In this document: positions 49,411 through 58,337 of the stretch, piece after piece
Numbering within the stretch: position 1 is the stretch's first letter
Layout: the number at the start of each line of letters is the position of its first letter
NCBI GenBank assembly: GCA_959023295.1
Contig: CAUFBM010000003.1
Span: 1-64,000 of the forward strand
DNA from: an uncultured Collinsella sp.
GTDB taxonomy: Bacteria; Actinomycetota; Coriobacteriia; Coriobacteriales; Coriobacteriaceae
DNA: 64,000 nt
Direction of reading: 5' to 3'
Notes under the pieces: generated by a model
Told to the model about the DNA's origin: nothing
Databases searched by the model: none
Seen by the model: only the letters and a program-made list of their open reading frames with translations
Position numbers and translations under genes: made by a program

Positions 49411-50088
49411 ATGTCGCTGCGCGGTGGAATCGGATTGCCTGAACTTCCCATCAAGGATGGGCACGAGTTTCGGCTTGGCATTATGGGCGGCACCTTTGAC
49501 CCGATTCATTACGGGCACTTGGTTACTGCCGAGCAGGCGCGTGAGTCCCTTGACTTGGATGCCGTGCTCTTTATGCCGGCCGGCTCTCCTGCCTTCAAGC
49601 TCGACAAACCGGTGACGCCTGCTGAGGACCGTTATGCCATGACGGTCCTCGCGACCGCCGCGAACCCGGCCTTTTTGGCAAGCCGCTTCGAGATCGATCG
49701 TGCCGGTGTCACCTACACAGCCGATACGCTGCGTGCCCTTCGCGAGTTTTACCCGACACAGGTGAAGCTTTACTTTATTACGGGTGCCGATGCGATTATC
49801 GATATTGTGACCTGGCACAATGCTAATGAGATTGCCGAACTGGCGACCTTCATTGCTGCGACACGTCCCGGCTTTGACATCGATACGGCCCGGGCGCGGA
49901 TTAAGGAATCGGGACTGCCATTCGACGTTCGCTATATTCAGATTCCGGCGCTGGCGATTAGCTCGACCAACATTCGCAAGCGGGTTGCTCGCGGCATGAG
50001 CGTGCGCTATCTTACGAGCGAGTCCGTGCTCGGCTATATCCGTAAACGCGGTCTGTATGCCGATCTTGGGCAAGACGATTTTGATTGA
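49411..50088 (+). CDS. nadD: Nicotinate-nucleotide adenylyltransferase
   Basis: 225 residues. LGIMGGTFDPIHYGHLVTAEQA is the nucleotidyltransferase site, MPAGSPAFKLD and ITGADAIIDIVTWHN are NadD-specific, and ALAISSTNIRKRVARG is the second ATP loop. It forms deamido-NAD from nicotinate mononucleotide and ATP. About 20 residues precede the usual start. It lies in the conserved obg-nadD-yqeK-rsfS order. Confidence 0.95.
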   Translation: MSLRGGIGLPELPIKDGHEFRLGIMGGTFDPIHYGHLVTAEQARESLDLDAVLFMPAGSPAFKLDKPVTPAEDRYAMTVLATAANPAFLASRFEIDRAGVTYTADTLRALREFYPTQVKLYFITGADAIIDIVTWHNANEIAELATFIAATRPGFDIDTARARIKESGLPFDVRYIQIPALAISSTNIRKRVARGMSVRYLTSESVLGYIRKRGLYADLGQDDFD

Positions 50089-50100
50089 TGGGGGAGAACG

Positions 50101-50709
50101 TTGTCGGTAGAAGATCAGTTTGAGGGCGACGAGCGCGCGCTCTTGACGCGTATCCACGAGTTGCTCGATGTGCGCATGAAGGATAAACGTAAGCGCTACG
50201 TGCATTCGCTCGGGGTTGCCGAGACTGCGTTGCACCTAGCCGAGGTATACGGTGTCGACCGCTTTGATGCTGCAGCCGCCGGCCTGATCCATGACTGGGA
50301 CAAAGTGCTCTCCAACGACGAGCTGGTCACGCGCGCTCTGCATTATGGCATTAAGATTGCCGGCTCTCCGTCTGCCGCGACGCCGCTTTTGCATGGCCCG
50401 GTTGCCGCCTATGAGCTTCCGCAGCTTTTTCCCGAGCTGTCGCCGGCGGTCTTTCAGGCTGTCGACCGTCACACCGTGGGTGCTTGCGACATGACGCCGC
50501 TCGATATGGTGGTCTTTGTGGCCGATGCCATCGAACCTAACCGCCACGGCGATTATGCCCATGCGCTGCGCAAGATGGTGGGGAAGTCCTCACTCGATGA
50601 GTTGTTCTTCTCCTGTTTTGCGCAGGGTCTGGTCTATGTGATCCAGACCGGGCGTTATCTTTATCCCACGGCTATTACGATTTACAACCATTACGCCCAG
50701 CTGCGCTAG
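50101..50709 (+). CDS. yqeK: YqeK-like HD-domain Ap4A hydrolase
   Basis: 202 residues from a TTG start behind GGGGGAGAA. KRKRYVHSLGVAETAL supplies the first His, GLIHDWDKV the HD pair, HGPVAAYEL another His and VFVADAIEPNR the distal Asp. These are the metal ligands of YqeK, a symmetrical diadenosine tetraphosphatase in relatives. It is translated between nadD and rsfS, as in many Gram-positive genomes. The motif usually written H-D-x-A-K appears here as H-D-W-D-K. Confidence 0.9.
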   Translation: MSVEDQFEGDERALLTRIHELLDVRMKDKRKRYVHSLGVAETALHLAEVYGVDRFDAAAAGLIHDWDKVLSNDELVTRALHYGIKIAGSPSAATPLLHGPVAAYELPQLFPELSPAVFQAVDRHTVGACDMTPLDMVVFVADAIEPNRHGDYAHALRKMVGKSSLDELFFSCFAQGLVYVIQTGRYLYPTAITIYNHYAQLR

Positions 50710-50736
50710 CTCGGGCTGTCTAGAAAGAGGTATTCC

Positions 50737-51192
50737 ATGGCCGACGAGACCATGACCGACGAGCAGATTCTTGAAGGTGTGGAGCACAAGAGTTTCGTTG
50801 CCACGTCCGACCGCACCGCTGCCTCGCTGTCCGCGAGCGGTGTTGCCGCCGAGGATGTCGCCCGCGCCGCCGCGCAGGCCGCCTACGACAAGAAGGGCGA
50901 GGACGTTCAGGTGCTCGACCTGACTGAGCTTTCCGATGTGTGCGACTACTTTGTCCTCGCTACCGGCACCAACAACCGTCAGGTTGATTCCATCGTCGAC
51001 GAGATTGAGGAGAAGGTCGCCGAGGCTTGCGGCGAGCACCCGTTTTCCATCGAGGGTCGCGAGCAGAAGACCTGGATGCTCATGGATTACGGTTCGGTTG
51101 TCGTCCACGTCTTCACTCCCGAGGCGCGCGAGTTCTACCGTCTCGAAAAGCTCTGGGGCGACGCCCCCCAGCTTCCCCTCGACCTCCTCTAG
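50737..51192 (+). CDS. rsfS: Ribosomal silencing factor RsfS
   Basis: 151 residues. The core (from ~residue 42) has DVQVLDLTELSDVCDYFVLATG, NRQVDSIVDEIEEKV, WMLMDYGSVVVHVFTPEARE and YRLEKLWGDAP, the RsfS/Iojap signature. It binds L14 and blocks subunit joining when nutrients are short. The first ~40 residues are an extra polar segment compared with E. coli. It ends the operon; a terminator follows. Confidence 0.95.
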   Translation: MADETMTDEQILEGVEHKSFVATSDRTAASLSASGVAAEDVARAAAQAAYDKKGEDVQVLDLTELSDVCDYFVLATGTNNRQVDSIVDEIEEKVAEACGEHPFSIEGREQKTWMLMDYGSVVVHVFTPEAREFYRLEKLWGDAPQLPLDLL

Positions 51193-51234
51193 TAGCTCAT
51201 TTGGGACGGGCTTTTTAGCCACCCTCTACCGTTC

Positions 51235-51276
51235 GCCGGTCAGTTGCGCCATTCGCAGCTGCCCGGCTTTCTTTTT
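51235..51276 (+). terminator. Terminator after rsfS
   Basis: GCCGG and CAGTTGCG on the left (51235-51248) pair with CGCAGCTG and CCGGC on the right (to 51267), with small bulges and one G-T pair, followed by TTTCTTTTT. It stops rsfS transcripts before the convergent dinB. Confidence 0.8.
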
Positions 51277-51286
51277 GCCTAAGGGA

Positions 51287-52540
51287 CTAATCGTTGAAGC
51301 GGGATTGACGGCCGAAGGATAGGGCGGTGTCGCCGAACTTGTCTCGGACGGCGTCGATGGCGACGGAGAGGTCGCGACGATCGCTGGATTGAGCTCCGCG
51401 GTCGTCGATTTCGCAGAACAGGTCGGTCTGGATACCGCCCTGATGGTTGAAGTCGCTCATGCCGATGCCCGCCAGGCGCACATGCATGCCTTCCTGCCAG
51501 ATGTTGTCGAGCAGTTCGAGCGCCACTGCCACAAAGATGTTCTCATCGTCGGTCGGATGTGGCAGCCGGCGCTGTGCCGAGCGACCGCTTCCATACGAAT
51601 ACTTGAGCTTGAGCGTCACCGTGGCGCCCGTTAGTCCTTGGCGGCGTAGGCGGCGTCCCACTGACTCTCCCAATAGCGCAATCGCCGCTTCGATGTCCCC
51701 GCGCTCAGTTAAATCGTTCGCAAAGGTGCGTTCATTGCTGACCGACTTGACCTCGCGCTCTTCATCGAGACTCGTGACTTCGGAGATTTCAAGCCCCAGT
51801 GCACGTTGGCGCATGCGTTCGCCGTTGACGCCAAAAATAGAGGCCAAGGTGGATTCCGATGCGCGTGACAGCTCGCCGAGCGTGTAGATGCGCATGCGGC
51901 GCAGTCGTTCCTCGGCCGAGCGCCCGATGCCACTCATGGCAGATACCGGCAGCGCGGCCAAAAAGCGCTGTTCGGTTCCGGGGCGCACGATGGTCAGCCC
52001 AAACGGCTTGTCCCGCTCGCTTGCGATCTTTGCGACCGTCTTGTTGCAGCCCACGCCAATGGAGCAGGTCACTCCCAGCGCCGCCACGCGATCACTGATG
52101 CGCCGCGCAACCAGCAGCGGGTCTTCGGGCGCAAAACGACCCGGTGTGATATCGATAAAGGCTTCGTCGATGGATACGCGCTCAACGCGCGGGGTCTCGT
52201 CGGCGAGAATCGTCATGACCTGCGCGCTGACCTCGTGGTAGCGATCGAAATGCCCATGCGTCCAAATGGCCTGCGGACAGAGGCGCCGTGCCTCGGCCGA
52301 GGGCATGGCGGAGTGCACGCCAAAGCGACGCGCCTCGTATGAGCAGGTGGACACAACGCCGCGGGAATCGGCATCGCCACCCACGATGAGCGGCTTGCCG
52401 CGCCACTCGGGATGGTCGAGCATCTCCACGCTCGCAAAAAACGCATCGAGATCCATGAGGCCCACCGCCGGTCCCGTCCAGGGCGGCGGCGTGACGCCCG
52501 CAGCATCCTCATAACCGTATGTATGTTCGCGTCTTTTCAT
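51287..52540 (-). CDS. dinB: DNA polymerase IV (Y-family)
   Basis: 417 residues. MDLDAFFASVEM and SIDEAFIDIT hold the catalytic acidic residues, and GVVSTCSYEARRFGVHSAMP, CSIGVGCNKTVAKIAS and PVSAMSGIGRSAEERL are DinB signatures. It is an error-prone translesion polymerase. The C-terminal ~70 residues form the little-finger domain and a weak tail; no clear beta-clamp motif (Q-L-x-L-F) was found, the nearest being TDLFCEI. It is transcribed against rsfS. The divergent upstream gap holds the rpsP promoter. Confidence 0.93.
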   Translation of the reverse strand: MKRREHTYGYEDAAGVTPPPWTGPAVGLMDLDAFFASVEMLDHPEWRGKPLIVGGDADSRGVVSTCSYEARRFGVHSAMPSAEARRLCPQAIWTHGHFDRYHEVSAQVMTILADETPRVERVSIDEAFIDITPGRFAPEDPLLVARRISDRVAALGVTCSIGVGCNKTVAKIASERDKPFGLTIVRPGTEQRFLAALPVSAMSGIGRSAEERLRRMRIYTLGELSRASESTLASIFGVNGERMRQRALGLEISEVTSLDEEREVKSVSNERTFANDLTERGDIEAAIALLGESVGRRLRRQGLTGATVTLKLKYSYGSGRSAQRRLPHPTDDENIFVAVALELLDNIWQEGMHVRLAGIGMSDFNHQGGIQTDLFCEIDDRGAQSSDRRDLSVAIDAVRDKFGDTALSFGRQSRFND

Positions 52541-52584
52541 GGCATGAGTATACCGCGCAGCTCATGTGGGGTGCGTGGATGTGC

Positions 52585-52612
52585 TTGCAAATCGCGAATT
52601 CTTGTCTAAGAT
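52585..52612 (+). promoter_or_regulatory. Probable promoter of the rpsP operon
   Basis: TTGCAA (52585-52590), a 16-base spacer and TAAGAT (52607-52612) in the 200-base gap between divergent dinB and rpsP. The leader before rpsP would be about 120 bases. Confidence 0.45.
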
Positions 52613-52741
52613 ATGGATTTGCCTTCGACTACACCGAAGAAGTTGGTCTCACGGACTTCACCTGCCCGCGTCGATGGCGTATTATGTTCAACTGTTTGTT
52701 TGTAGTTGCAGCCTAAAGCTGCTTGGTTGGAGGAGTTTCCT

Positions 52742-53083
52742 TTGGCAGTCAAGATTCGCCTTGCTCGTCACGGCGCTAAGAAGCGTCCGTACTACCGTGT
52801 CGTCGTCGCCGATTCCCGCGCCCCGCGTGACGGTCGTATCATCGAGGAGGTTGGCCGCTACAACCCGATGACCGCCCCCAAGACCATCAACCTCGATCTC
52901 GAGAAGATCGCTGACTGGCAGTCCAAGGGCGCTCAGCTCACCGACGCTGTCGCTGCTCTGGTCAAGGCCGCCAACGAGGGCGAGAAGACCGAGACCGTCG
53001 TCAAGAAGTCCAAGAAGCAGCTCGCCAAAGAGGCCGAGGCCGCTAAGGCTGCCGCTGAGGCCGCTGAGGGCGCCGAGGAGTAA
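52742..53083 (+). CDS. rpsP: 30S ribosomal protein S16
   Basis: 113 residues from TTG 52742, behind GGAGGAG with seven bases spacing. VKIRLARHGAKKRPYYRVVVADSRAPRDG-type text (the S16 start) is followed by GRYNPMTAPKTINLD and KSKGAQLTDAVAAL. The last ~35 residues are an unusual Lys/Ala/Glu tail (KKSKKQLAKEAEAAKAAAE). It leads the rpsP-khpA-rimM-trmD-lepB order typical of Gram-positive bacteria. The ATG at 52706 would add residues foreign to S16. Confidence 0.96.
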   Translation: MAVKIRLARHGAKKRPYYRVVVADSRAPRDGRIIEEVGRYNPMTAPKTINLDLEKIADWQSKGAQLTDAVAALVKAANEGEKTETVVKKSKKQLAKEAEAAKAAAEAAEGAEE

Positions 53084-53086
53084 ATC

Positions 53087-53371
53087 GTGCCTGAGGTTGA
53101 CGCTGCACAGCTCGAGGGTGAGGCAATGCTCTCAGATCGCATCGCCGATCTCGTCGAATATCTCGTTGTTCAGATCGTCGACGACCCGGATTCCGTGAGC
53201 CTCGAGGTCATCGATGGTGACGACGCCTCCACGATTGAGGTTTCTGTTGCCGAGGATGACGTCGCTAAGGTCATCGGCCGTCGTGGCCGTACCATCAAGG
53301 CCATTCGCACGCTCGCCCGTGCACTGGCCGCTCGCCTCGACACTGCAGTCGAGGTAGAGGTTCTGGGCTAG
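53087..53371 (+). CDS. khpA: KH-domain RNA-binding protein KhpA
   Basis: 94 residues from GTG 53087, three bases after rpsP. The KH domain shows LVEYLVVQIVDDPDSV, then VIGRRGRTIKAIRTLARA with the G-x-x-G RNA-binding loop. It binds RNA, usually with KhpB, and affects division and elongation in relatives. The first ~18 residues precede the usual start. Confidence 0.93.
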   Translation: MPEVDAAQLEGEAMLSDRIADLVEYLVVQIVDDPDSVSLEVIDGDDASTIEVSVAEDDVAKVIGRRGRTIKAIRTLARALAARLDTAVEVEVLG

Positions 53372-53375
53372 GACC

Positions 53376-53897
53376 TTGAGGTCCCAGTACAAAAACATCG
53401 CCCGTGTGGTCAAGCCGCACGGAAGGAAGGGGGAGGTCCTCGCGCAGCCGCTGCGGGGGCTTCCTTCTGTATTGACGCCGGGTATGCGCGTCGCCTTGAC
53501 GCCGCCGGCGCTCAAGCGCGACCGTTTTTGCACGGTCGTATCCGTCACCGATACGGGCGATGGCGATCTGGTCTCGTTTGAGGGCATTGACGACTTGACG
53601 GCCGCCGAGGGCATCACGGGATGCTACGTGCTGGCAAATCGTGACGATTTTGAGCTCGATTCGCTCGACGCCGCCTATACCGACCTGATGGGTCGCGAGG
53701 TGGTCGACGAGCGCTTCGGTTTGCTCGGTACGATCGTCGAGATCATGTCGACGCCCGCCAACGATGTTTGGGTTGTCGAGGGCAATCGGTACGGCGAGGT
53801 GCTGATTCCCGTGATCGAGCAGGTTGTGCTCGATCTTCCCGATCAGGGGACAATTTCCGTCCGCGTTATGGACGGTTTGATCGATATGGACAAGTAG
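53376..53897 (+). CDS. rimM: Ribosome maturation factor RimM
   Basis: 173 residues from TTG 53376. KNIARVVKPHGRKGEVLAQPL is the RimM start, and SFEGIDDLTAAEGITGCYVL and the PRC-barrel part (GREVVDERFGLLGTIVEI, EVLIPVIEQVV) complete it. It helps 30S head assembly with S19 and S16. It lies between khpA and trmD in the normal order. Confidence 0.93.
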   Translation: MRSQYKNIARVVKPHGRKGEVLAQPLRGLPSVLTPGMRVALTPPALKRDRFCTVVSVTDTGDGDLVSFEGIDDLTAAEGITGCYVLANRDDFELDSLDAAYTDLMGREVVDERFGLLGTIVEIMSTPANDVWVVEGNRYGEVLIPVIEQVVLDLPDQGTISVRVMDGLIDMDK

Positions 53898-53907
53898 GGA
53901 GGATAAC

Positions 53908-54666
53908 ATGCTGATCGAGACCCTTTCGGTCTTTCCCGAGATGTTTGAGCCCGTCATGTCCACATCGATCTTGGGCCGCGCCCGCAAGGCCGGCCTTTTT
54001 GATTTTAAGGCCTATAACCTGCGCGACTGGACGCACGACCGCCATCGTACCGTCGATGACGAGCCGTACGGCGGCGGGCAGGGCATGCTCATGAAGGTCG
54101 AGCCTATCGCCGAGGCCATCGAGGCCATCAGCTCCGAGGGTCCCAAGCCCACCGTGGTGTTCTTTACCCCCTGCGGCGAGCCCTTTACGCAGCATGTGGC
54201 CGAGCGCCTGCTCAAAAGCGAGCGTCTGCTGTTTGTATGCAGCCGCTACGAGGGCGTCGACGAACGTGCATATGCGTATGCCGACGAGCGCCTGTCGATC
54301 GGCGACTATGTGCTCACGGGCGGCGAACTTCCCGCTATGGTCGTTGCCGATGCCGTCGTACGCCTGATTCCCGGCGCCCTTGGTGACGAGATGAGCAACG
54401 TCGATGAGTCGTTCTCGACTGCCGAGGACGGTGGCCTGCTCGAGTACGCGCAGTACACCCGTCCCGCCGAGTTCAACGGCGAGGGTGTGCCGCCGGTGCT
54501 CGTGAGCGGCGACCATGCGAAGGTTGACGCCTGGCGCCGTAAGAATGCCATCGAGCGCACCTGCCGCTGGCGTCCCGACCTGATCGAGACGGCGCGGCTT
54601 ACGCCCGAGGAGCGCGCATACGCGCAAGAGATTCTGGACGCGTCGTATTCGCAGAGCGAGGAGTGA
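53908..54666 (+). CDS. trmD: tRNA (guanine-N1)-methyltransferase
   Basis: 252 residues. LSVFPEMFEPVMSTSILGRA, HRTVDDEPYGGGQGMLMK, FTPCGEPFTQHVAERL, SRYEGVDERAYAYADE, LSIGDYVLTGGELPAM and PVLVSGDHAKVDAWRR define TrmD. The knotted SPOUT fold methylates G37 of tRNAs with SAM and prevents frameshifting. The stop lies 2 bases ahead of the lepB ATG. Confidence 0.97.
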   Translation: MLIETLSVFPEMFEPVMSTSILGRARKAGLFDFKAYNLRDWTHDRHRTVDDEPYGGGQGMLMKVEPIAEAIEAISSEGPKPTVVFFTPCGEPFTQHVAERLLKSERLLFVCSRYEGVDERAYAYADERLSIGDYVLTGGELPAMVVADAVVRLIPGALGDEMSNVDESFSTAEDGGLLEYAQYTRPAEFNGEGVPPVLVSGDHAKVDAWRRKNAIERTCRWRPDLIETARLTPEERAYAQEILDASYSQSEE

Positions 54667-54668
54667 GA

Positions 54669-55232
54669 ATGGTTCCTTCGCAGCATTCCGTGCTAAAGGG
54701 TGCGTTTGAGTGGATCGCGGTCGTCGCGATCGCACTGGTCGCCACCTTTTTGATTCGCTCGTTTGTGGTCGAACCCTTTGTGGTGCCCACCGGCTCCATG
54801 GAGTCCACGATCGAGATCGGCGACCAGATCCTGGCGCAAAAGGTGAGCCTTGAGCTCGGCCAGCCCGTCAGCCAAGGCGATATTGTGGTGTTCCACAACC
54901 CCGATGGCACCTCCGAGCATGATGTTCTCGTCAAGCGTGTTATTGCCACGGCCGGCCAGACGGTCGACCTTCAGGACGGCAAGGTGGTCGTTGACGGCCA
55001 AGCGCTCGACGAGGGCTATACGACCGGCATGAGCTGGCCGCTTTCGGTCCAAGCTCCCGGCGCTCAGGTAAGCTATCCCTACACCGTTCCCGACGGGTGC
55101 GTGTGGGTGATGGGCGACAACCGCGAAAACTCTGCCGACTCGCGCTACTTTGGTCCCGTCGATCGCTCTGATTTGATCGCCGTGGCGCTTGTGCGCTACT
55201 GGCCGCTCAACCGCATCGGCACTATCGACTAA
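54669..55232 (+). CDS. lepB: Signal peptidase I
   Basis: 187 residues. A membrane helix (WIAVVAIALVATFLIRSFVV, about 14-33) leads to the catalytic Ser in VPTGSMESTIEIGD, then the catalytic Lys in VLVKRVIATAGQTVDL, and GCVWVMGDNRENSADSRYFGPV as box E. It cleaves signal peptides from exported proteins at the outer membrane face. ATG 54669, five bases after GAGGAG, is preferred to GTG 54663. It is the last gene of the rpsP block. Confidence 0.93.
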   Translation: MVPSQHSVLKGAFEWIAVVAIALVATFLIRSFVVEPFVVPTGSMESTIEIGDQILAQKVSLELGQPVSQGDIVVFHNPDGTSEHDVLVKRVIATAGQTVDLQDGKVVVDGQALDEGYTTGMSWPLSVQAPGAQVSYPYTVPDGCVWVMGDNRENSADSRYFGPVDRSDLIAVALVRYWPLNRIGTID

Positions 55233-55291
55233 AAACCGCTATAGTACAGTACCTAACCGTGTAATCGTTTCGACGAGGGGATATTAGAGGC

Positions 55292-56203
55292 ATGAACGCT
55301 TCATCGCTTTCCTTCCAAGACATCATCCTGCGCCTCCAGCAGTACTGGGGCGAGCAGGGCTGCGTCATTATGCAGCCCTATGACTCCGAGGTCGGTGCCG
55401 GTACCTTCCACACCGCGACCACGCTGCGCTCGCTCGGCCCCGCCGAGTGGCGCACCTGCTACGCTCAGCCTTGCCGCCGTCCTGCCGACGGCCGTTACGG
55501 CGAGAATCCCAACCGCATGCAGCACTACTATCAGTTCCAGGTGCTCATCAAGCCGTCGCCGGTCAACGCCCAGGAGCTTTACCTGGGGTCTCTTGCCGCT
55601 ATCGGCCTGGACCCCAACGACCATGACGTCCGTTTTGTCGAGGATGACTGGGAGAGCCCGACCCTGGGCGCCTGGGGCCTTGGCTGGGAGGTCTGGCTCA
55701 ACGGCATGGAGGTCACGCAGTTTACGTACTTCCAGCAGGTGGGCGGCATCGAGGTCGATCCCGTGCCCGTTGAGATCACCTATGGTCTGGAGCGCATCGC
55801 CATGTACGCCCAGGGCGTCAACTCCGTCTACGACCTGGTTTGGAGCTATCTGCCCGATGGCACGCCGATGACCTATGGCGACGTGTTCCTGGAGAACGAG
55901 CGCGAGTTTAGCGCTTACAACTTTGAGGTCGCTAACGTCGAGATGATGCGTCAGAAGTTTGACGACTACGAGGCCGAGTGCCACTCCTGCCTTGAGCGCA
56001 AGCTGCCGCTGCCCGCTTACGACTGCGTCATGAAGTGCAGCCATGCCTTCAACCTGCTCGATGCTCGCGGTGCGCTGTCCGCGGTCGAGCGTGCTAACTA
56101 CATCCTGCGCGTCCGCGCCGTCGCCAAGGCGTGCTGCGAGGCCTATATGGCCGAGGTCGCCGGAGTCAACGAGAATGCCGACCAGGAAGGCGAGGTGGCG
56201 TAA
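55292..56203 (+). CDS. glyQ: Glycyl-tRNA synthetase alpha subunit
   Basis: 303 residues. LSFQDIILRLQQYWGEQGCVIMQP at the start and GAGTFHTATTLRSLGP, YCQPCRRPADGRYGENPNR-like text and RMQHYYQFQVLIKPSP are the hallmark of the alpha2-beta2 enzyme. It carries the active site for glycine and ATP. The last ~25 residues are variable. The glyS gene follows after 3 bases. No T-box leader was found in the 59-base upstream gap. Confidence 0.97.
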   Translation: MNASSLSFQDIILRLQQYWGEQGCVIMQPYDSEVGAGTFHTATTLRSLGPAEWRTCYAQPCRRPADGRYGENPNRMQHYYQFQVLIKPSPVNAQELYLGSLAAIGLDPNDHDVRFVEDDWESPTLGAWGLGWEVWLNGMEVTQFTYFQQVGGIEVDPVPVEITYGLERIAMYAQGVNSVYDLVWSYLPDGTPMTYGDVFLENEREFSAYNFEVANVEMMRQKFDDYEAECHSCLERKLPLPAYDCVMKCSHAFNLLDARGALSAVERANYILRVRAVAKACCEAYMAEVAGVNENADQEGEVA

Positions 56204-56206
56204 GCC

Positions 56207-58303
56207 ATGGCAGACGCTAAGGATTTCCTGTTTGAGATCGGTACGGAGGAAATGCCCTCCGCACCGCTGAACAATGCCGTCAAGCAGCTCGGTACCATGA
56301 TCGCCAAGGGCCTCGACGAGGCCGGCCTGGCCCACGGCGAGGTCCGCGTGATCTCGAGCCCGCGTCGCCTGGCTGCGCTCGTGGCCAACGTTGCCACCGC
56401 GACCGATGAGGTTCACGAGGTCAAGCGCGGTCCCGCGGCCAACATCGCCTTCGATGCCGACGGTAACGCCACCAAGGCCGCCCAGGGCTTCGCCCGCAAG
56501 TGCGGTGTGGCTGCCGAGGATCTGGTCCGTCGCGAGGACACCGACGGCCGTGAGTACGTATTTGCCGAGAAGAACATTCCTTCCGCCCCGGCCACCCCGA
56601 TTCTGACGGCCCTGTGCGAGAAGACCATCGCCGGCCTGCAGTGGCCCAACTACCGCTCTCAGCGCTGGGGCCACGAGCACGCCACGTTCGTGCGTCCGGT
56701 CCGCTGGATCTGCTGCCTTTTGGGCGGGGATGTCGTGCCCGTGTCCTTTGCCGATGTGACGAGTGGCAACACCACGCGCGGCCACCGCGTGCTTGGTCCC
56801 GGTGACCATGTGGTCGCCAGCCCCGCTGTTTACGAGCAGGTGCTCGAGGACGCCGGCGTGCTTTCTGCCGAGCGCCGTCGTGAGGCCATCCTTGCCGGTA
56901 TCGCCGAGGTCGAGGCTGCGCGCCCCGGCTGCCACGTCGATACGCCCAAGAAGGTCTTTGAGGAGGTCATCAACCTCTGCGAGTGGCCGACGGTGCTCGT
57001 CGGTACCTTCGATGAGGAGTTCCTCAAGGTGCCGCACGAGATCATCTGCGAGTCTATGCTCACCAACCAGCGCTACTTCCCGATCTATGACGGCGAGGGC
57101 AAGCTGACGCGTGAGTTCGTGGTCGTCTCCAACAGTAAGCCCGAGAATGCCGAGCGCGTGATCGACGGCAACGAGCGTGTCGTGCGCGCCCGCCTGGACG
57201 ACGCCAAGTTCTTCTACGAGGAGGATCTGAAGATCTCCCTCGACGAGTTCCGCGAGCGTCTGGCCAAGGTCGCCTTCCAGGAGAAGCTCGGCAGTGTGCT
57301 CGCCAAGTCCGAGCGTATTGAGCAGCTTGCGCTCGCTATTGCCCGTGAGGCTCACCTGGGTGCCCACCTGGCCGCCGATGCCGGCCGCGCCGCTCACCTG
57401 TGCAAGGCCGACCTGGTGTCCAACGCTGTTGTCGAGTTCACGAGCCAGCAGGGTGTGATGGGCGGTTACTACGCCAGCGCGATGGGGGAGAACGACGAGG
57501 TCGCTCACGCTATTCGCGATCACTATCGTCCCCGCTTTGCCGGCGACGAGCTACCCGAGGGCACCGCTGGCTGCATCGTGGCTTGCGCCGACAAGCTCGA
57601 TACCATTGCCGGCATCTTTGCCATCGGCGAGCCCCCGACCGGCTCTTCCGACCCGTACGCGCTGCGTCGTGCCGCCATCGGCATCATCAATATCCTGCGC
57701 GACCGTCTGCCGATCGACCCCACGTCGCTCATCGACTTTGCGCTCGAGCTCTATAGCGAGCAGGGCATTGAGTTCGACGCCGCCGAGGTCGCCCAGCAGG
57801 TTCGCGACTTCTTCCACGGCCGTTTGGTGAGCATGGCCCGCGACGAGAAGATCCCGGCCGACACCGTTGCCGCCGTTTCCGCGGTGCACATCATTGCCCC
57901 GTCGGTCTTCTTCGCCCGCTGCGCCGCCCTCGATGAGGCCCGCAAGAACGACGCCGAGACCTTCGACAACCTTGCAACCGCCTACGCCCGCGCGGCGCAC
58001 ATCTCCAAGCCCGAGCTGGGCGCGGAGTACGATCGCGCCCTGATGGGCGAGGTCGAGCTTGCGCTTGCCGACGCCTCCGAGGCCGCTCAGACCGCCGTCG
58101 ATGCCGCTCTCGCCGCTGAGGATTATCCTTCCGCGTTTGCCGCCCTCGCCGCCCTGCGCGCGCCCATCGACCGTTTCTTCGACGAGGTTATGGTCATGGA
58201 CAAGGACGAGCAGCTCCGCGATAATCGCCTTAAGCTGCTTAACCGCTTCGAGGCCGTTTTCTCCGGCATCGCCAACATCGGTGAGCTTGCCCGCAAAAAG
58301 TAA
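56207..58303 (+). CDS. glyS: Glycyl-tRNA synthetase beta subunit
   Basis: 698 residues. DFLFEIGTEEMPSAPLNNAV at the start, VRPVRWICCLLGGDVVPV, ANQRYFP-type text (MLTNQRYFPIYD), KSERIEQLALAIAREA, EFTSQQGVMGGYYA and SDPYALRRAAIGIINIL are GlyS signatures. It binds and positions tRNA-Gly for the alpha subunit. It is full length with no fusion. The PPDK regulator gene follows 34 bases later. Confidence 0.96.
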   Translation: MADAKDFLFEIGTEEMPSAPLNNAVKQLGTMIAKGLDEAGLAHGEVRVISSPRRLAALVANVATATDEVHEVKRGPAANIAFDADGNATKAAQGFARKCGVAAEDLVRREDTDGREYVFAEKNIPSAPATPILTALCEKTIAGLQWPNYRSQRWGHEHATFVRPVRWICCLLGGDVVPVSFADVTSGNTTRGHRVLGPGDHVVASPAVYEQVLEDAGVLSAERRREAILAGIAEVEAARPGCHVDTPKKVFEEVINLCEWPTVLVGTFDEEFLKVPHEIICESMLTNQRYFPIYDGEGKLTREFVVVSNSKPENAERVIDGNERVVRARLDDAKFFYEEDLKISLDEFRERLAKVAFQEKLGSVLAKSERIEQLALAIAREAHLGAHLAADAGRAAHLCKADLVSNAVVEFTSQQGVMGGYYASAMGENDEVAHAIRDHYRPRFAGDELPEGTAGCIVACADKLDTIAGIFAIGEPPTGSSDPYALRRAAIGIINILRDRLPIDPTSLIDFALELYSEQGIEFDAAEVAQQVRDFFHGRLVSMARDEKIPADTVAAVSAVHIIAPSVFFARCAALDEARKNDAETFDNLATAYARAAHISKPELGAEYDRALMGEVELALADASEAAQTAVDAALAAEDYPSAFAALAALRAPIDRFFDEVMVMDKDEQLRDNRLKLLNRFEAVFSGIANIGELARKK

Positions 58304-58337
58304 GCTAGCCTGCGCATAAGCGCAAAAGGAGCCCCGC

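Noticed and set aside
55233..55291. T-box riboswitch upstream of glyQ
   Set aside because: The gap is only 59 bases and contains no T-box sequence or terminator, too short for such an element.
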